From a virus: 45,212 nt of DNA. A program made the position numbers and the translations under genes. The stretch lies in the IMG/VR virus record IMGVR_UViG_3300035670_000395, positions 1 to 45,212 of that record; one strand, written 5' to 3'. Shown piece by piece: positions 16,002 to 25,900 of this stretch. Position 1 is the stretch's first letter. The number at the start of each line of letters is the position of its first letter. A model generated the notes under the pieces. That model was not told where the DNA came from and did no database searches. It was given only the letters and a program-made list of their open reading frames with translations.

Positions 16002-18612
16002 TTACCACCCCCACAAACGCCACGCGTTGCTGCTGAATGTATGTGTCCATCGGACTGCCGATCTGCAACCCGGGGCCCCAGCCGTTAGGGCCCGTCTGAG
16101 ATACAACCGTAGTGCCCGACCCGAAACTATTATGCGTCGTCGAGCACTGCTGCCGCCCGTCAAACGCGTTGAATGCAAAACGCTGCCAGATATTGATCGT
16201 ATTCATGTCGGTCGTCGTTCCGGAGTGAATCTCCTGCGTTACCCCGCCGTTGACGAATTCGAAGCTCGCATACAACTTGTAAGTCGCCGTCGGCGTCAAG
16301 TTCTGATAATCCTCGATCAGCGGAGAGTTGCCGCTACCAGTTAGCTGGGTGCCGCCCGGCTGAAAAACGTCGCACTCTGCAAACCATAGCGTATTCCACA
16401 CGCCAGACGTAGGAATCTGACAGCTGGTATCGCCGCCGTTATCTTCCGGCGTATCGTGCCGCCACTCGTCTTGGTCCATCGCACATGCAGGTGCGCCGTT
16501 AGCAGTAGCAAGTGCCTTGTCGCCCTCGGGAGTATCCGCCGGAATGCGCCACAGCGCGCTGCTCCAACTATTTCCGAAAGCTTCAACGTCGTAGAAAAAC
16601 TCCTCTCGGTAGTGCTGGTCAAAAGCATCGATAACACAGATGAAGCAGCCGCTTCGCGTCCCCTGCGGCACTACTGCATGCGTAGTAACTTCCCGGTTCC
16701 ACTTCTCTTCGTACCAAGTAGCGCGTGACTTGTAGTGCGTTCGGTTCGCATATGACTTCATCCCGAACAGCTCGGTCGGCGACATATAGGTGTACTCGCC
16801 CAGATAGGTCGCCGTGACAGTCTCCTCATACCAGCGTCCGGGGGAGCCAGTAAAAGTAACCACGCGCTCATCCACATCCGACGTGTAGATACGAGAGCGG
16901 GCCTGTCCGTAACCGTCGCCGCCGCGTCGCCATCCCGTTCCGATTAACACGCGCGTCAACGGGTTGTATCCGCAAGTCTCCCCGTTCGGCATGTTTGTCT
17001 CCGGTATGTACGGAGTAGCGATGCCGTAGAACGTTCCTTGCTGCCAATAGAAGTTAACGTACTTCAGCGTGTCGCCGACGAAGTACACAAAGATGGGGCA
17101 GTCGGTAACGGCGGGGTTTGTCGCGTGAGGAGCCGTAGATACGCCGCCGCTAAACGTGTCGCCATCAAAACTGATCAAGCCGCCGACGAGCGGCTCGTGC
17201 ATCTTGAACTCTGCCCCTAGCGCCGCGTTGTCGACATCCACTAGATAGTAAAACGCATTCTTGGACATAGCGTCGACCGTACCGCTGGCCGTCACTCGTT
17301 CGACTTGCACCGAATCAATGTAGTCAAACGCTGCTTGGGCTTCCATAGCCGCAGCAGTGCCGAGATCGCCGCTCGTCATGTAGCGCAGTTTGGAGCGAAT
17401 GATCCGCTTGTACTGCGCTTCTTCGTCGATGGTGACGCCGGGCGGCGGCGTTGCAGCCTCGATCTTCGGCAGCAAACTGGCAAAGATCGGACTGTCCGTG
17501 GGCTGCTGCGGATCAATCGGCATCCCGATTGAAAACGTCACTTTCCAATGCTCGGTTGCTAACTTACTGGACGCATTTGTGCCGAAGCCGATGTTGTGCG
17601 CTTCCGTGCCGCTGTCGTTGAACACCCAGCCGCACGCAGAACTCATGGGGCTCAGATCGTAGAACGCCTCCATCGCAGAAGCCGGCTGCAGCTCTTTAAC
17701 GATCCCTGCGCGCTTCATGGCCCCAAACAATTCAGTGTCGAGCGAGATTGCCTCGCCCGTGGGCAGTCCGCCAAAGGTCGAAAGCGCCAGAGCAACTTCG
17801 GCGTCAATCGTCGAAGCCACTGCTATGAATGAGGGCGATGTGGTGTAGCGGTAGTACTGCAACGGCATGGCCAGAAGCCCGCGCGCAGACACCTCTATCA
17901 GCCACCAACTATTGTCTGCGCCCTGTGCCAGTCCATGCGTACGGTAGAAGCGACTGTCGTAGTCGATCTGCACGCCGGTCGTGAACGCTTTCGTCGCAGC
18001 AACGTCGGGCTCGGGTGCTTTGACCCCGGATGCTTTCAGAACTTGCTGCGCGACGGTAAGAAACTTGTTGGGTCCTTCGGGCGGACGCCCGAAGCCCATA
18101 AGCAACTGCACAAGCTTCCGCATCTTTCCGGAAAATTGCGAAGCGCGCAGGGCCTCGTACTGCGTGTCGCCCGCGAACAAATCGTCACGGGTTTCGACGT
18201 TGGCGTTTACTGCGTAGCGGGCAAGTTCCTGCTCGCCGGCCACTGCTACATCCACGAGCCGCTCGACCGTGGCCGCAGTCGGCACAAACGTAACGGTGTC
18301 CGGATCTTCCGGCGTAGCGCCCGGGGTCCGCGTGCCGTCGACAACCCAACCACTGCCGAAGTCAGGGATGCGGAGAAAGATGTACTGATCCTTGCCGGGC
18401 CGCGAAGGCACGACATGGACACCGACGAAATCGCCCGCCTTTATGGAATAGGCGTAGCCCCCACCGGGCAGCTCTAGATACTTGCGGAACTGAAACAGCC
18501 CGCGGGCTTCTGCTTCTAGGCGAGTGTCGAGGGCGAGCTTCTTCGCGATTGCAACTTCAATCGCTGAAAGCTCGCCCGTCGCCGAAAGACGAAAACCGTC
18601 AAATACCTTCAC
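15991..18612 (-). CDS. Large virion protein, unknown (873 aa)
   Basis: GTG at 18612 is the apparent start, with a weak ribosome binding site. The N-terminal 190 residues are mixed helix and strand; the remainder is rich in Tyr, Trp, Gly and Thr and looks largely beta (SFIAVASTIDAEVALALSTF, RSRIYTSDVDERVVTFTGSP). Around ten cysteines are scattered in the C-terminal half. I recognise no known family. Its location between nozzle-like and coiled-coil virion proteins suggests a tail or baseplate-like component. The last 11 bases overlap the next gene. Confidence 0.55.
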   Translation of the reverse strand: MKVFDGFRLSATGELSAIEVAIAKKLALDTRLEAEARGLFQFRKYLELPGGGYAYSIKAGDFVGVHVVPSRPGKDQYIFLRIPDFGSGWVVDGTRTPGATPEDPDTVTFVPTAATVERLVDVAVAGEQELARYAVNANVETRDDLFAGDTQYEALRASQFSGKMRKLVQLLMGFGRPPEGPNKFLTVAQQVLKASGVKAPEPDVAATKAFTTGVQIDYDSRFYRTHGLAQGADNSWWLIEVSARGLLAMPLQYYRYTTSPSFIAVASTIDAEVALALSTFGGLPTGEAISLDTELFGAMKRAGIVKELQPASAMEAFYDLSPMSSACGWVFNDSGTEAHNIGFGTNASSKLATEHWKVTFSIGMPIDPQQPTDSPIFASLLPKIEAATPPPGVTIDEEAQYKRIIRSKLRYMTSGDLGTAAAMEAQAAFDYIDSVQVERVTASGTVDAMSKNAFYYLVDVDNAALGAEFKMHEPLVGGLISFDGDTFSGGVSTAPHATNPAVTDCPIFVYFVGDTLKYVNFYWQQGTFYGIATPYIPETNMPNGETCGYNPLTRVLIGTGWRRGGDGYGQARSRIYTSDVDERVVTFTGSPGRWYEETVTATYLGEYTYMSPTELFGMKSYANRTHYKSRATWYEEKWNREVTTHAVVPQGTRSGCFICVIDAFDQHYREEFFYDVEAFGNSWSSALWRIPADTPEGDKALATANGAPACAMDQDEWRHDTPEDNGGDTSCQIPTSGVWNTLWFAECDVFQPGGTQLTGSGNSPLIEDYQNLTPTATYKLYASFEFVNGGVTQEIHSGTTTDMNTINIWQRFAFNAFDGRQQCSTTHNSFGSGTTVVSQTGPNGWGPGLQIGSPMDTYIQQQRVAFVGVVNGD

Positions 18613-18618
18613 TCACGG

Positions 18619-19209
18619 TCAGACGCCAGACAGGGTCAGCCGGTAGCCGATCTGGAAGACGTCTGCGGCGTACAGCGTGCGCGGCGTGGCAAAGCGGCCT
18701 GCGGACAACAGCGTGCCTGAAGCGCCGCCGCGTACGTTGCTCGACAGCAGCGCCGCGCCGTACACCTCAACCGCCGTAGCCGTTGCAATCGTGAACGATG
18801 CCAGCGACGAAAGGTTGTCGATCTGTCCGCCGCTGATTGCACCCGGGGTCCACGTTTGGCGCACGGCTTCGGAGTAGCCCTCGGTCAACGACGTGATCTC
18901 GCCGGCGGTCGCAACGAAGTTCGCCGCGGTCCAGTTACTTGCCGGGGTGACGTTGGTGTTCCACAGCGCGAGATACCACGTGTTGATTTTCGCCGTTGCG
19001 CCGAGTGACACGCCCAGCAAGTATGCTAGGCCCTCGTCGACTACGAGGTTCTTGTCGATCTGCAGATCGCCGCCGTTAACGGCGTGGAAGTATTGGCCGG
19101 CAACGGTCGCGCCGATCTTCGGGAACAGGAGTCCGCTGGGGGTGAGTTCGTACGCGCCGTCCTGCAAGTCCCGCGCGAACTCCCGTTTGTGCTTCAGGAT
19201 GTCATTCAT
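18619..19209 (-). CDS. Virion structural protein (196 aa)
   Basis: I choose ATG 19209 (MNDILKHKREFARDL) because GAGGT lies six bases upstream; a TTG six codons earlier is possible. The sequence is Gly/Ala/Thr-rich with beta-type segments, for example KINTWYLALWNTNVTPASNW and SFTIATATAVEVYGAALLSS. Similar small proteins are common in short-tailed phage structural blocks (from memory), without assigned function. It lies between the nozzle-like and the 873-residue protein genes. Confidence 0.6.
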   Translation of the reverse strand: MNDILKHKREFARDLQDGAYELTPSGLLFPKIGATVAGQYFHAVNGGDLQIDKNLVVDEGLAYLLGVSLGATAKINTWYLALWNTNVTPASNWTAANFVATAGEITSLTEGYSEAVRQTWTPGAISGGQIDNLSSLASFTIATATAVEVYGAALLSSNVRGGASGTLLSAGRFATPRTLYAADVFQIGYRLTLSGV

Positions 19210-19223
19210 CTTTACCTCGGGGT

Positions 19224-20411
19224 TCAAGTTACTAGGGTGGTCAGGCGGCGGTTATGCACGACTGTGACGCCGCGCTGCCCGACAGGAACGGCAAGCCGCT
19301 TACTCTGCGGCTCCACCACGTCGCCATTTGGCGTGCCGATTGCGTACCCGCGCTCGCCAAGCCAAACTGCGTACTTCTGTCCGCCCTGCGCCCAGTCGCC
19401 CGACATGTCCTCGCCGTCAATCTCGGTGGAGGAACCGGGGACCGGCACGGCTGCGCCCGTAGCTTCGACTTTCAGCTCGGACGGAAGTGCGCCGCGCAGG
19501 AATACAACACCATCACGCTGACCAATGAAGATCCCGCCAAGTACCGGCTGGATGAACGTGATGACGTTCGGAAACTGAATGAACCCGTGGCGCGGGTCAT
19601 GAAGCCCGTAGCGCATCGGCTCGCTCATGTAGAGGTTCGGCCCGCGGGCCACAAGGACACGGCCTCGCCAATACCGCAAGTACTTGCCGCCGGGCATGCG
19701 CACCGTGTGCCGCGTAGTGCAGACTTGCCCGCCCGGCGCGCCCTGACTCAGCAGGAAAGCCTCGGCGTGCGGCAGAACGACATCTTGCGCAGCGTAGAAC
19801 GCGTCGCCGTCGGCCGTAGTGCGGTAGATGCGGATCTTGGTGACCTTCGCTTCCAGCGGGATCGGCAACGCCTGAATCTCGATGCCGCCGCCCTCGACAA
19901 CGTCGAGAAAGATCGCAGGGCTGGCACCGCTTTCTTCGCCGTTGCTGGCTACGAAAGTGATCAGCACGCCGTACCGGCCGGCAGTGAAGCCGCCAACCTG
20001 TGTAGTCGCAACGAGCGGGGGCGGGGGCGTTTCCACGCCAAGCCCCTGCACTTGACCGCTGCGCACCACCACCAGCGTATTCAGCCCGCCGACCACCAGC
20101 TCGCTGTTGACTTCGACGTACTCGACTTCCGTATCAGTGACGGCACCAAGCGTCGTTGCGACACCGGTGGCGGGGTTCCACAGCTTCAAGCTCCCGCCGG
20201 ACACGTAGCACAGCCGGTTCTGGTTGCGCCAGCCGTAGACACCGGACACGGGGTCCGTAACTGCGGTGGCCTGTAGCCCGTCACGCCGTCCAACGCCACC
20301 GTCTCGGTCGATGTCCACATTGACGGCGTCACGCAGCAACCCCGGGGTCGCGGACGGCTCCGGGGTGTGGGTGTCGATACCGCCAAACGGGGCGATCTTG
20401 AAGTCAGTCAT
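19224..20411 (-). CDS. Tail nozzle/stabilisation-like protein (395 aa)
   Basis: The start MTDFKIAPFGGIDTHTPEPS is followed by LLRDAVNVDIDRDGGVGRRDGLQ, a pattern typical of tail tubular protein B and P22 gp10-type proteins, in which 'A-x-N-x-D' and 'R-R-x-G' open a beta-propeller. Later blades show repeated G-x-x-Y/W strands (RIYRTTADGDAFYAAQDV, YLRYWRGRVLVARGPNLYMS). These proteins form the tail tube below the portal and adaptor. The assignment rests on pattern and context, so the family name is tentative. The upstream neighbour is an HNH gene that probably inserted here. Confidence 0.5.
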   Translation of the reverse strand: MTDFKIAPFGGIDTHTPEPSATPGLLRDAVNVDIDRDGGVGRRDGLQATAVTDPVSGVYGWRNQNRLCYVSGGSLKLWNPATGVATTLGAVTDTEVEYVEVNSELVVGGLNTLVVVRSGQVQGLGVETPPPPLVATTQVGGFTAGRYGVLITFVASNGEESGASPAIFLDVVEGGGIEIQALPIPLEAKVTKIRIYRTTADGDAFYAAQDVVLPHAEAFLLSQGAPGGQVCTTRHTVRMPGGKYLRYWRGRVLVARGPNLYMSEPMRYGLHDPRHGFIQFPNVITFIQPVLGGIFIGQRDGVVFLRGALPSELKVEATGAAVPVPGSSTEIDGEDMSGDWAQGGQKYAVWLGERGYAIGTPNGDVVEPQSKRLAVPVGQRGVTVVHNRRLTTLVT

Positions 20412-20449
20412 CAGACGGAGAGACGGAAATTAGACGGATTATAGGAGTT

Positions 20450-20860
20450 TCAGGCGTCGGGGTCGCGTTCTTTGATGATCTGCTCGGCCAATTCGGGGTG
20501 CTGGTGGATCATTTCCCGCAACAGGTCTTCCACTCGGACGCCATGGGGGTCCTTTCGGCCCAGCGTCCACAGTTCCAGATTCTCGATCCGGTTGTCATCC
20601 CGCTGGCCGTTCTTGTGGTGTACACGCTCGCGGGGGTGCAGGAACCGACCGATGTGCTTCTCCATGATGAGCCGGTGCTGGGCCACGTAGCTGTTGACTG
20701 CGTGGGGGTGATCCGGCGCATACTGCCGTAGGTAGCCATTGACTCTAGTCAGCCCGCCTTTCCAGCCCGGGGGGCCCAAAACCCGGTGTTGGAGCGTCGC
20801 AGCGCAAGAGTGAGAGCAACATACTACTGATCGGCGATGTTCGAATTCCTTCGAACACAC
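20450..20860 (-). CDS. HNH homing-type endonuclease, 5' end uncertain
   Basis: The 136-residue frame from GTG 20860 contains the HNH_3-type core: YVAQHRLIMEKHIGR, then VHHKNGQRDDNRIENLELWT, in which H-H, N and the final N-R-I-E-N-L-E-L are the nuclease signature. An N-terminal zinc knuckle is present, but its first cysteine pair (I-C-P-V-C, encoded just upstream and across the GTG) is only complete if translation begins before 20860. No ATG, GTG or TTG precedes it before an in-frame TAG. It is free-standing between lysis and nozzle genes, as homing endonucleases often are, and may be a slightly damaged copy. Confidence 0.8.
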   Translation of the reverse strand: MCSKEFEHRRSVVCCSHSCAATLQHRVLGPPGWKGGLTRVNGYLRQYAPDHPHAVNSYVAQHRLIMEKHIGRFLHPRERVHHKNGQRDDNRIENLELWTLGRKDPHGVRVEDLLREMIHQHPELAEQIIKERDPDA

Positions 20861-20901
20861 AGGGCATATCTTCCGGATAGCTGGCCTCGTGCAAAATAGG
20901 T

Positions 20902-20984
20902 GGAGGAATCGGCGCGGAGCAACGCCGACCCTCCGTGCTGCGGTTACGAGAGCCCTGCCAAGCTCGCACCGAGGCCACCGCAGC
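20902..20984 (-). ncRNA. Structured leader upstream of the HNH gene
   Basis: On the minus strand, GCTGCGGT and ACCGCAGC (20977-20984 with 20937-20944) close a domain with an inner GCGAG/CTCGT stem. A second hairpin follows, GGAGG plus CGGCG paired with CGCCG plus CCTCC (20902-20934). There is no U-tract, so it is not a plain terminator. It fills most of the 142-base gap between the endolysin stop and the HNH frame. It could be a regulatory leader or a relic of the element that carried the endonuclease; I could not fit a group I intron core. Confidence 0.35.
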
Positions 20985-21002
20985 TAGGCACTACCGGATG
21001 TG

Positions 21003-22106
21003 TCACTCCTGCTTCTTGTCCTCTTTCATCTTGGAGCCCAGCGAGCTACCAAGCCAGAAGTTCTGCACGCCGGTAAAGCCGCCGATCAGGATCAGCGTAA
21101 TCACCGCGCCACGCATCTGCTCCCCGAAGGACTCATCGGTCAGCACCATGTAAGCGCCCCCGGCGCTGATCACCACGAACACCAGCGACAGGAACTCAAG
21201 GAACGTGATCCGGAACCACTTGCCGAACAGTGTCCGTACGTTCTTGATCTGGGCGTACTCAACCGCGTACTTGCGGGCGGTGTCGACGGACTTTTCAGTC
21301 GCTTGCTGCAGCTGGAACCACTCACTCTTGACGGCCTCGCGGAACGCCTCTTGGCCTTCCGGCGACTGCACCGCGGGAATGACCTCTTCAACGGTGGTCG
21401 CGCCCGTAGCTTCCTTGGCGATCTCCAACACCTTGACGGCCAACTCGGCGTCGCGCTCGCGGCTGGTCTTGTCCGGGTTGTCCGGATCGTTGAAGATCTT
21501 GAGAAGATCCGGCGCGGCTTGGATCAGGGAGGGCAGCACAGCGGCTGCAATGCCAAGAAGGGGAAGGGCCACAGCAGCCTCCGATTTCGGAACAGGGGCG
21601 GCGGGAGCGAACTCCCCGCCAAACGATACGTAAAGCTGGCGCGCCTTTTCGATGGACATCATCGGCTGTCCGTACGGACTGCCGGGGAGACTTGCCCACT
21701 CCAAAGCGCATTTGCGCACTGCAACATCAAACTTCCCGGCCAGCACGTCGTCGAGCGCCTTTCGGCCCTCGATCAGCGCAACCGCGCCAAGGTCCTGATT
21801 CTTGGGGCTGAAGTCGGAGAAACCGTAGAGCGCCACCAGCGACGTCCACGTCCGCTCCAAAAACTGATAGGCCCCGGCCGCGGAACTCGTTATGGGCTTG
21901 CCGCCCAGCGGCTTGGTGATCTTGCGGCGGGGGTGATCGGCGAAGCTACCCTCAAACAGCTCACCACCGAACATCATGCGGTAAGCGTTGTCAGTCTGGT
22001 TCGACTCGCCTTGGCGAATGACGCGAAGGAATGCCCGAACATTGGGATGGGCTAGCGCCTGCTCCCAACGCGGCATCCGACTAGTCACGGCACGCTCCGC
22101 ACACAA
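21003..22106 (-). CDS. Endolysin (lambda R-type, GH104) fused to a 3TM holin-like domain
   Basis: Residues 20-150 follow lambda R closely in order: RQGESNQTDNAY with the probable catalytic Glu34, GGELFEGSFADHPR, SSAAGAYQFLERTW, FSPKNQDLGAVALI and WASLPGSPYGQ. This is the lytic transglycosylase-type muramidase that cuts peptidoglycan. The remaining 200 residues are not part of lambda R. They hold hydrophobic segments near 177-197, 301-323 and 333-353 with a helical charged linker, matching the layout of the three-TM holin family known from gene transfer agents (GTA holin). The start is TTG 22106 after AAGGGG; ATG 22076 is an alternative that still keeps the enzyme. Confidence 0.8.
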   Translation of the reverse strand: MCAERAVTSRMPRWEQALAHPNVRAFLRVIRQGESNQTDNAYRMMFGGELFEGSFADHPRRKITKPLGGKPITSSAAGAYQFLERTWTSLVALYGFSDFSPKNQDLGAVALIEGRKALDDVLAGKFDVAVRKCALEWASLPGSPYGQPMMSIEKARQLYVSFGGEFAPAAPVPKSEAAVALPLLGIAAAVLPSLIQAAPDLLKIFNDPDNPDKTSRERDAELAVKVLEIAKEATGATTVEEVIPAVQSPEGQEAFREAVKSEWFQLQQATEKSVDTARKYAVEYAQIKNVRTLFGKWFRITFLEFLSLVFVVISAGGAYMVLTDESFGEQMRGAVITLILIGGFTGVQNFWLGSSLGSKMKEDKKQE

Positions 22107-22159
22107 TTACCCCTTGGCGAGTGAACGCCCACTCCGATTCTAACAAGAGAATGAGACGG

Positions 22160-22273
22160 TTAGAAAATCCAAAATGCCAGCAACATGCCGATCAGAAAAG
22201 CAACGGTATGCACCGCCATTCGGAGCCAAAAGTCCCGATGCCCTTGCAGGTCGTCAAGAGACGCCTTTTGCAC
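22160..22273 (-). CDS. Small one-TM protein in lysis region (37 aa)
   Basis: GTG 22273 opens a 37-codon frame that overlaps the end of the 117-residue gene by 20 bases and ends in TAA 54 bases before the endolysin start. A GGGG sequence lies four bases upstream. The protein has a short soluble start (QKASLDDLQGHRDFWLR) and a C-terminal membrane segment, MAVHTVAFLIGMLLAFWIF. The position between a TM protein and the endolysin suggests a holin, antiholin or spanin-related role, which is inference. Confidence 0.5.
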   Translation of the reverse strand: MQKASLDDLQGHRDFWLRMAVHTVAFLIGMLLAFWIF

Positions 22274-22607
22274 GAAGCCCCACTTTCAGGCCCTCCCACA
22301 ATAGAAAGCAGAGCGCACCTAGGAGGGCGATGAAAACGCTCTTGCCGGATTCCGCCAAGATCTTGTCAAGGATCTCTTGGCGCTTCTTTTGACGCATCAG
22401 CCAAAGCTCGATGGCGTCATGGTGTTGCCGGTGCGTCTCCATACTGGGCAGAGCCTCGCGGATCTCTGTCACAAGCTTCAGGATCTTCTCGTCCCGAATG
22501 TCTTCGTCTGTAATGTGATTCCCCAATGTGTTCTTCATGCCGGCGAGTTCCGCGGCCAGACCGCCGAGTTTTCCGGCGACGTCGAGGTCGTGTGACTCTA
22601 AGCTCAC
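22254..22607 (-). CDS. Helical protein with C-terminal membrane anchor (lysis-associated)
   Basis: GTG 22607 follows AAGGAG by seven bases and begins two bases after the upstream stop, giving 117 residues. Residues 1-85 are helical and charged (DEDIRDEKILKLVTEIREAL, MRQKKRQEILDKILAES). Residues about 90-110 form one membrane helix (VFIALLGALCFLLWEGL). This layout resembles XhlA-type haemolysin/holin accessory proteins or inner-membrane spanin-like proteins, without a specific match. Together with the 37-residue TM protein and the endolysin-holin fusion it defines the lysis cassette. Confidence 0.6.
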   Translation of the reverse strand: MSLESHDLDVAGKLGGLAAELAGMKNTLGNHITDEDIRDEKILKLVTEIREALPSMETHRQHHDAIELWLMRQKKRQEILDKILAESGKSVFIALLGALCFLLWEGLKVGLRAKGVS

Positions 22608-22608
22608 T

Positions 22609-22926
22609 CTACCGCTCCTTGATCTTCAACCACACCGAGCGATCATCGACCCGCCCATCAACTGTGGTAATGCGACACACAACGCGCTCCGTTGTGCCGG
22701 CAGTGCCGCCGGACAGCCAAAAGGTAACGCGGGTGCCGCCGACGACGGCGCTCTGCTCTACTACCAAATCGGTATCGGCTTGGAGAATGACTTGGTGAAT
22801 TTGGATGGTGTCGTCTGGCGCAGCCGCCAGTAGCCAGTCTGTCCAGTCGATGGAATAGTCAAGAACTGCGTTGGGGTCCTTGGTGATGGTCGGCTTCCCG
22901 ACTGTAACGACGAACGTGTCTGCCAT
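22609..22926 (-). CDS. Fibre-tail adaptor-like protein (105 aa)
   Basis: The pattern is typical of the small phage fibre-tail adaptor family: ITKDPNAVLDYSIDWTDWL near the N-terminus, a central all-beta part with IHQVILQADTDLVVEQ, GGTAGTTERVVCRITT and the ending GRVDDRSVWLKIK. Such proteins link receptor-binding appendages to the tail. The gene begins three bases after the long repeat-protein gene and precedes the lysis cassette, in line with that role. Confidence is high for the family pattern, lower for the precise partner. Confidence 0.7.
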   Translation of the reverse strand: MADTFVVTVGKPTITKDPNAVLDYSIDWTDWLLAAAPDDTIQIHQVILQADTDLVVEQSAVVGGTRVTFWLSGGTAGTTERVVCRITTVDGRVDDRSVWLKIKER

Positions 22927-22929
22927 GGG

Positions 22930-25900
22930 CTACACCTGTTGATTCCGAGTTTCTCCGTTCACCACATAGAGGCGGTCTTCGGCAGTCGCCTCGTGCGTTC
23001 GATACTCCTCGGGCACGATGTATCCGCGCCGTTCCGCCGGCACCATATACACGTGGTCCGGGGTGTACCCCTCGAAGGGATACGACCCCTCCGCCGTGCC
23101 CGGGATCAGCGCCTTCGTTACTACCAGCAGCGCGCCGTTGGCAAGTGCAGCGCCGACCGCCGTGCCGCTGACCAGCGAGTTAGTGACTACTAACGTAGCC
23201 CCCGAAGCCACGACCGAAACACTGGCCGCGCCGGGAATCAGCGACAGTTGGTAGTTTACGACACTACCGGCCGCGACGGCTTGACCGGTAGCACTACCCG
23301 GCAGTAAGCCACCACTTACAACGAGGGTCGCGCCGCTGGCCTGTGCCGCGATCTGGTAGGAATCCACCAGATCTTGGGTGACTGTAGTCCGGACGATGTA
23401 AGAGTCGTCAAGACTGGAAGCGACGCCTTCGCGGACGACGTACTCGTCGGCGAGGTCGCTGCTGACCCGGCCAACTTCCTCGACGTTGTATGAATCAGAC
23501 AGGTCGCTGCTGACCCGCGCATTGACGACGTACTCATCGACGAGGTCCGACGCGGCGCTTGTACGGACAATGTACGTATCGTCGAGATCTGACGTAACGA
23601 CGTTGCGGACGACGTACTCATCAGCGAGGTCGTTGCTGACTTTGCCGACTTCCTCGACGAGGTACGAGTCATCGAGGTCGCTGCTGACCCGCGCAATTAC
23701 GAGGTACTCGTCAGCCAGATCCGACGTGACGACGTTGCGGATGGCGTACGAGTCGTCGAGATCGGACGTGACGCTGGTGCGAACGACATACGAGTCGTCG
23801 TAATCAGAAGTGACAAGCCCGGCGACGCCATAGCTATCCGCCAGATCGCTGGTGACAGACGAAGCAACGAGGTACTCGTCAGCGAAGTCCGACGTAACGC
23901 CGTTGCGAACGATGTACTCGTCAGCGAGGTCGCCGGTAACGCGGACAGCAACGACGTACGAATCATCGTAGTCGCCGGTCGCGACGCCTGCGATTCCATA
24001 CGAGTCGTCGTAGTCGCTAGTAACGCGACCCGTGACTACATATTCATCCGCGTAGTCCGACGTAACGACGTTGCGGACTACATATTCATCCGCGTAGTCG
24101 GACGTAACCGGCGCATTGACTACGTACTCATCTGCGTAGTCGGTCGTGACTGCCGCGCGGACTACATATTCATCCGCGTAGTCAGTCGTGACCAGCGTCG
24201 TGATGAAGTACGAATCGTCGAGATCCGACGTAACGACGTTGCGGACGACATACGAGTCGTCGTAGTCGCTGGTAACCTTTCCAGCAGCCTGCTCGACGTT
24301 GTACGAATCAGCGAGGTCTGACGAGACTCGCCCAATGACCACGAACTCATCGTTCAGGTCTTGCGAGACCCCCTGACGGAGGACGTACAAGTCGTCGTAA
24401 TCGGCGCTGGTCCGCACATAGACGAGGTACTCGTCCAGCAAGTCCTGATTGACCAGCGCATAAACAATGTACGAATCCGCAAGATCGCTGTTGAGCGACG
24501 TCGCAACGACGTACTCGTCCGCGAGATCCGCCCACACCGGCGCGCTAACAGAGTAGGAATCCGCCAGATCGCTCGACACGCTCTGCCGCACCACGTACTC
24601 GTCGGCCAGATCGCTGGTGACGCGCTCGTTAACGACGTACTCGTCGGCAAGGTTGTTTACGACGGGGAACGTAGTCGCCGCAACGTCGACCTCGATCCAC
24701 GAGATCCGCGCTTCGAAGGCCGGCGCACCGATGCGGTCCGCTTGGAACTCGACTACGAACTTCTTGCCGGGGTTGTTGTAGTCAGTAATCAGCGACGACT
24801 GCGACGTCGGCACCGTAAACCGGAACGTCGCAGGGTTTTCCGACAGCTCCACAACCTCGCTCGTCAGCAGAGCGGGGCCGTTCTCCTGATAGAAACTGAC
24901 AACGAGGTAAACCGGCAGCGTTGCGCCGACCGCGGCCCACGCCCGGACCGACAGCACGTGTGCGAAGTCGGACCCGGGGTCCGACATCCCGTCGATGTAG
25001 ACGCTGCCGAGGACTTCGCCGGTGGTGTAGATGTAGTCGACGTCATCCGGCGTGACTTCATCAATACAGGCATACAGCTGCCCGCCGGTGGACGGCAACC
25101 ACCCGCCGTCGGACTTGGGCGCGTTCGGGCGACCCTTGTAAGCGACGACATTGAACGTGTCGGCGTAGTCGCTGGTGACGCCGGTGCGGACCACATACTC
25201 GTCCGCGAGGTCGTTCGTGATTTGCGAATTGAGAACGTACGAATCGGCGTAATCCGACGTAGCCGCTACGTGAACGACGTAGGAGTCGGCGTAGTCACTA
25301 ACGACACTAGTACCGACGGCGTACGAATCATCGTAGTCACTAGTAACGCTAGCGCTAACAACGTAGGAGTCAGCGTAGTCACTAGTGACACTGATACCAA
25401 TGGCATACGAATCGTCGTAGTCACTAGTAACGCCAACGCTAACACCGTAGGAGTCGGCGTAGTCGGACGTAACTGCGCCGGAAATTTCATACGAATCTGC
25501 GTAGTCGCTGGTTACTGTCTGGTTCGATGAGCCGTCGTATATGTTGTACTGATCTGCGAGGCTCGAAGTAACGGCGGTTACGTTGGCGTCATAGTTTGTC
25601 GCAAAGGAAGCCGAGTAAATCCGTACCGTCGTGCCCGTTATGTACGAGTCCGACAGGTCAGAGACAACTTTCGTGTCCGCGACGTCGAACTCGATCCACG
25701 ACACCGCCGCGCGTTGTGGCTGGAAAATGCCGTACGAATCGGCGTAGTCCGTCTTAACCGCGCCAGTGACGCCGTACTCGTCCGACAGATCCGAACTGAC
25801 GACTTTGTACTCACGAAACCGAACGAGCACCAACGGGCCGCGCACGTTCGTCGTCGTGCCGCCCGCAGTTGCGGTGTAAGTGGGGTCGCCAATAACCTCG

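Noticed and set aside
20438-20443. Perfect TATAAT on the minus strand in the gap between HNH and nozzle-like genes
   Set aside because: No acceptable -35 or extended -10 sequence lies at the proper distance, so a promoter call is not supported.
20745-20978. 77-residue minus-strand frame overlapping the HNH leader
   Set aside because: It lies out of frame with the HNH domain, shows no domain and covers the structured leader; its ATG at 20877 would not yield the HNH protein.
20895-20990. tRNA gene on the minus strand
   Set aside because: A D-arm-like GAGC/GCTC hairpin is present, but there is no acceptor stem, T-loop TTCRA or proper anticodon stem in register.
23341-24663. CRISPR-like array
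   Set aside because: The repeats are contiguous 42-base coding units without unique spacers and keep one reading frame.
24361-25530. + strand frame of 389 codons opposite the repeat protein
   Set aside because: Its repetitive product only reflects the antisense of the 42-base repeats.
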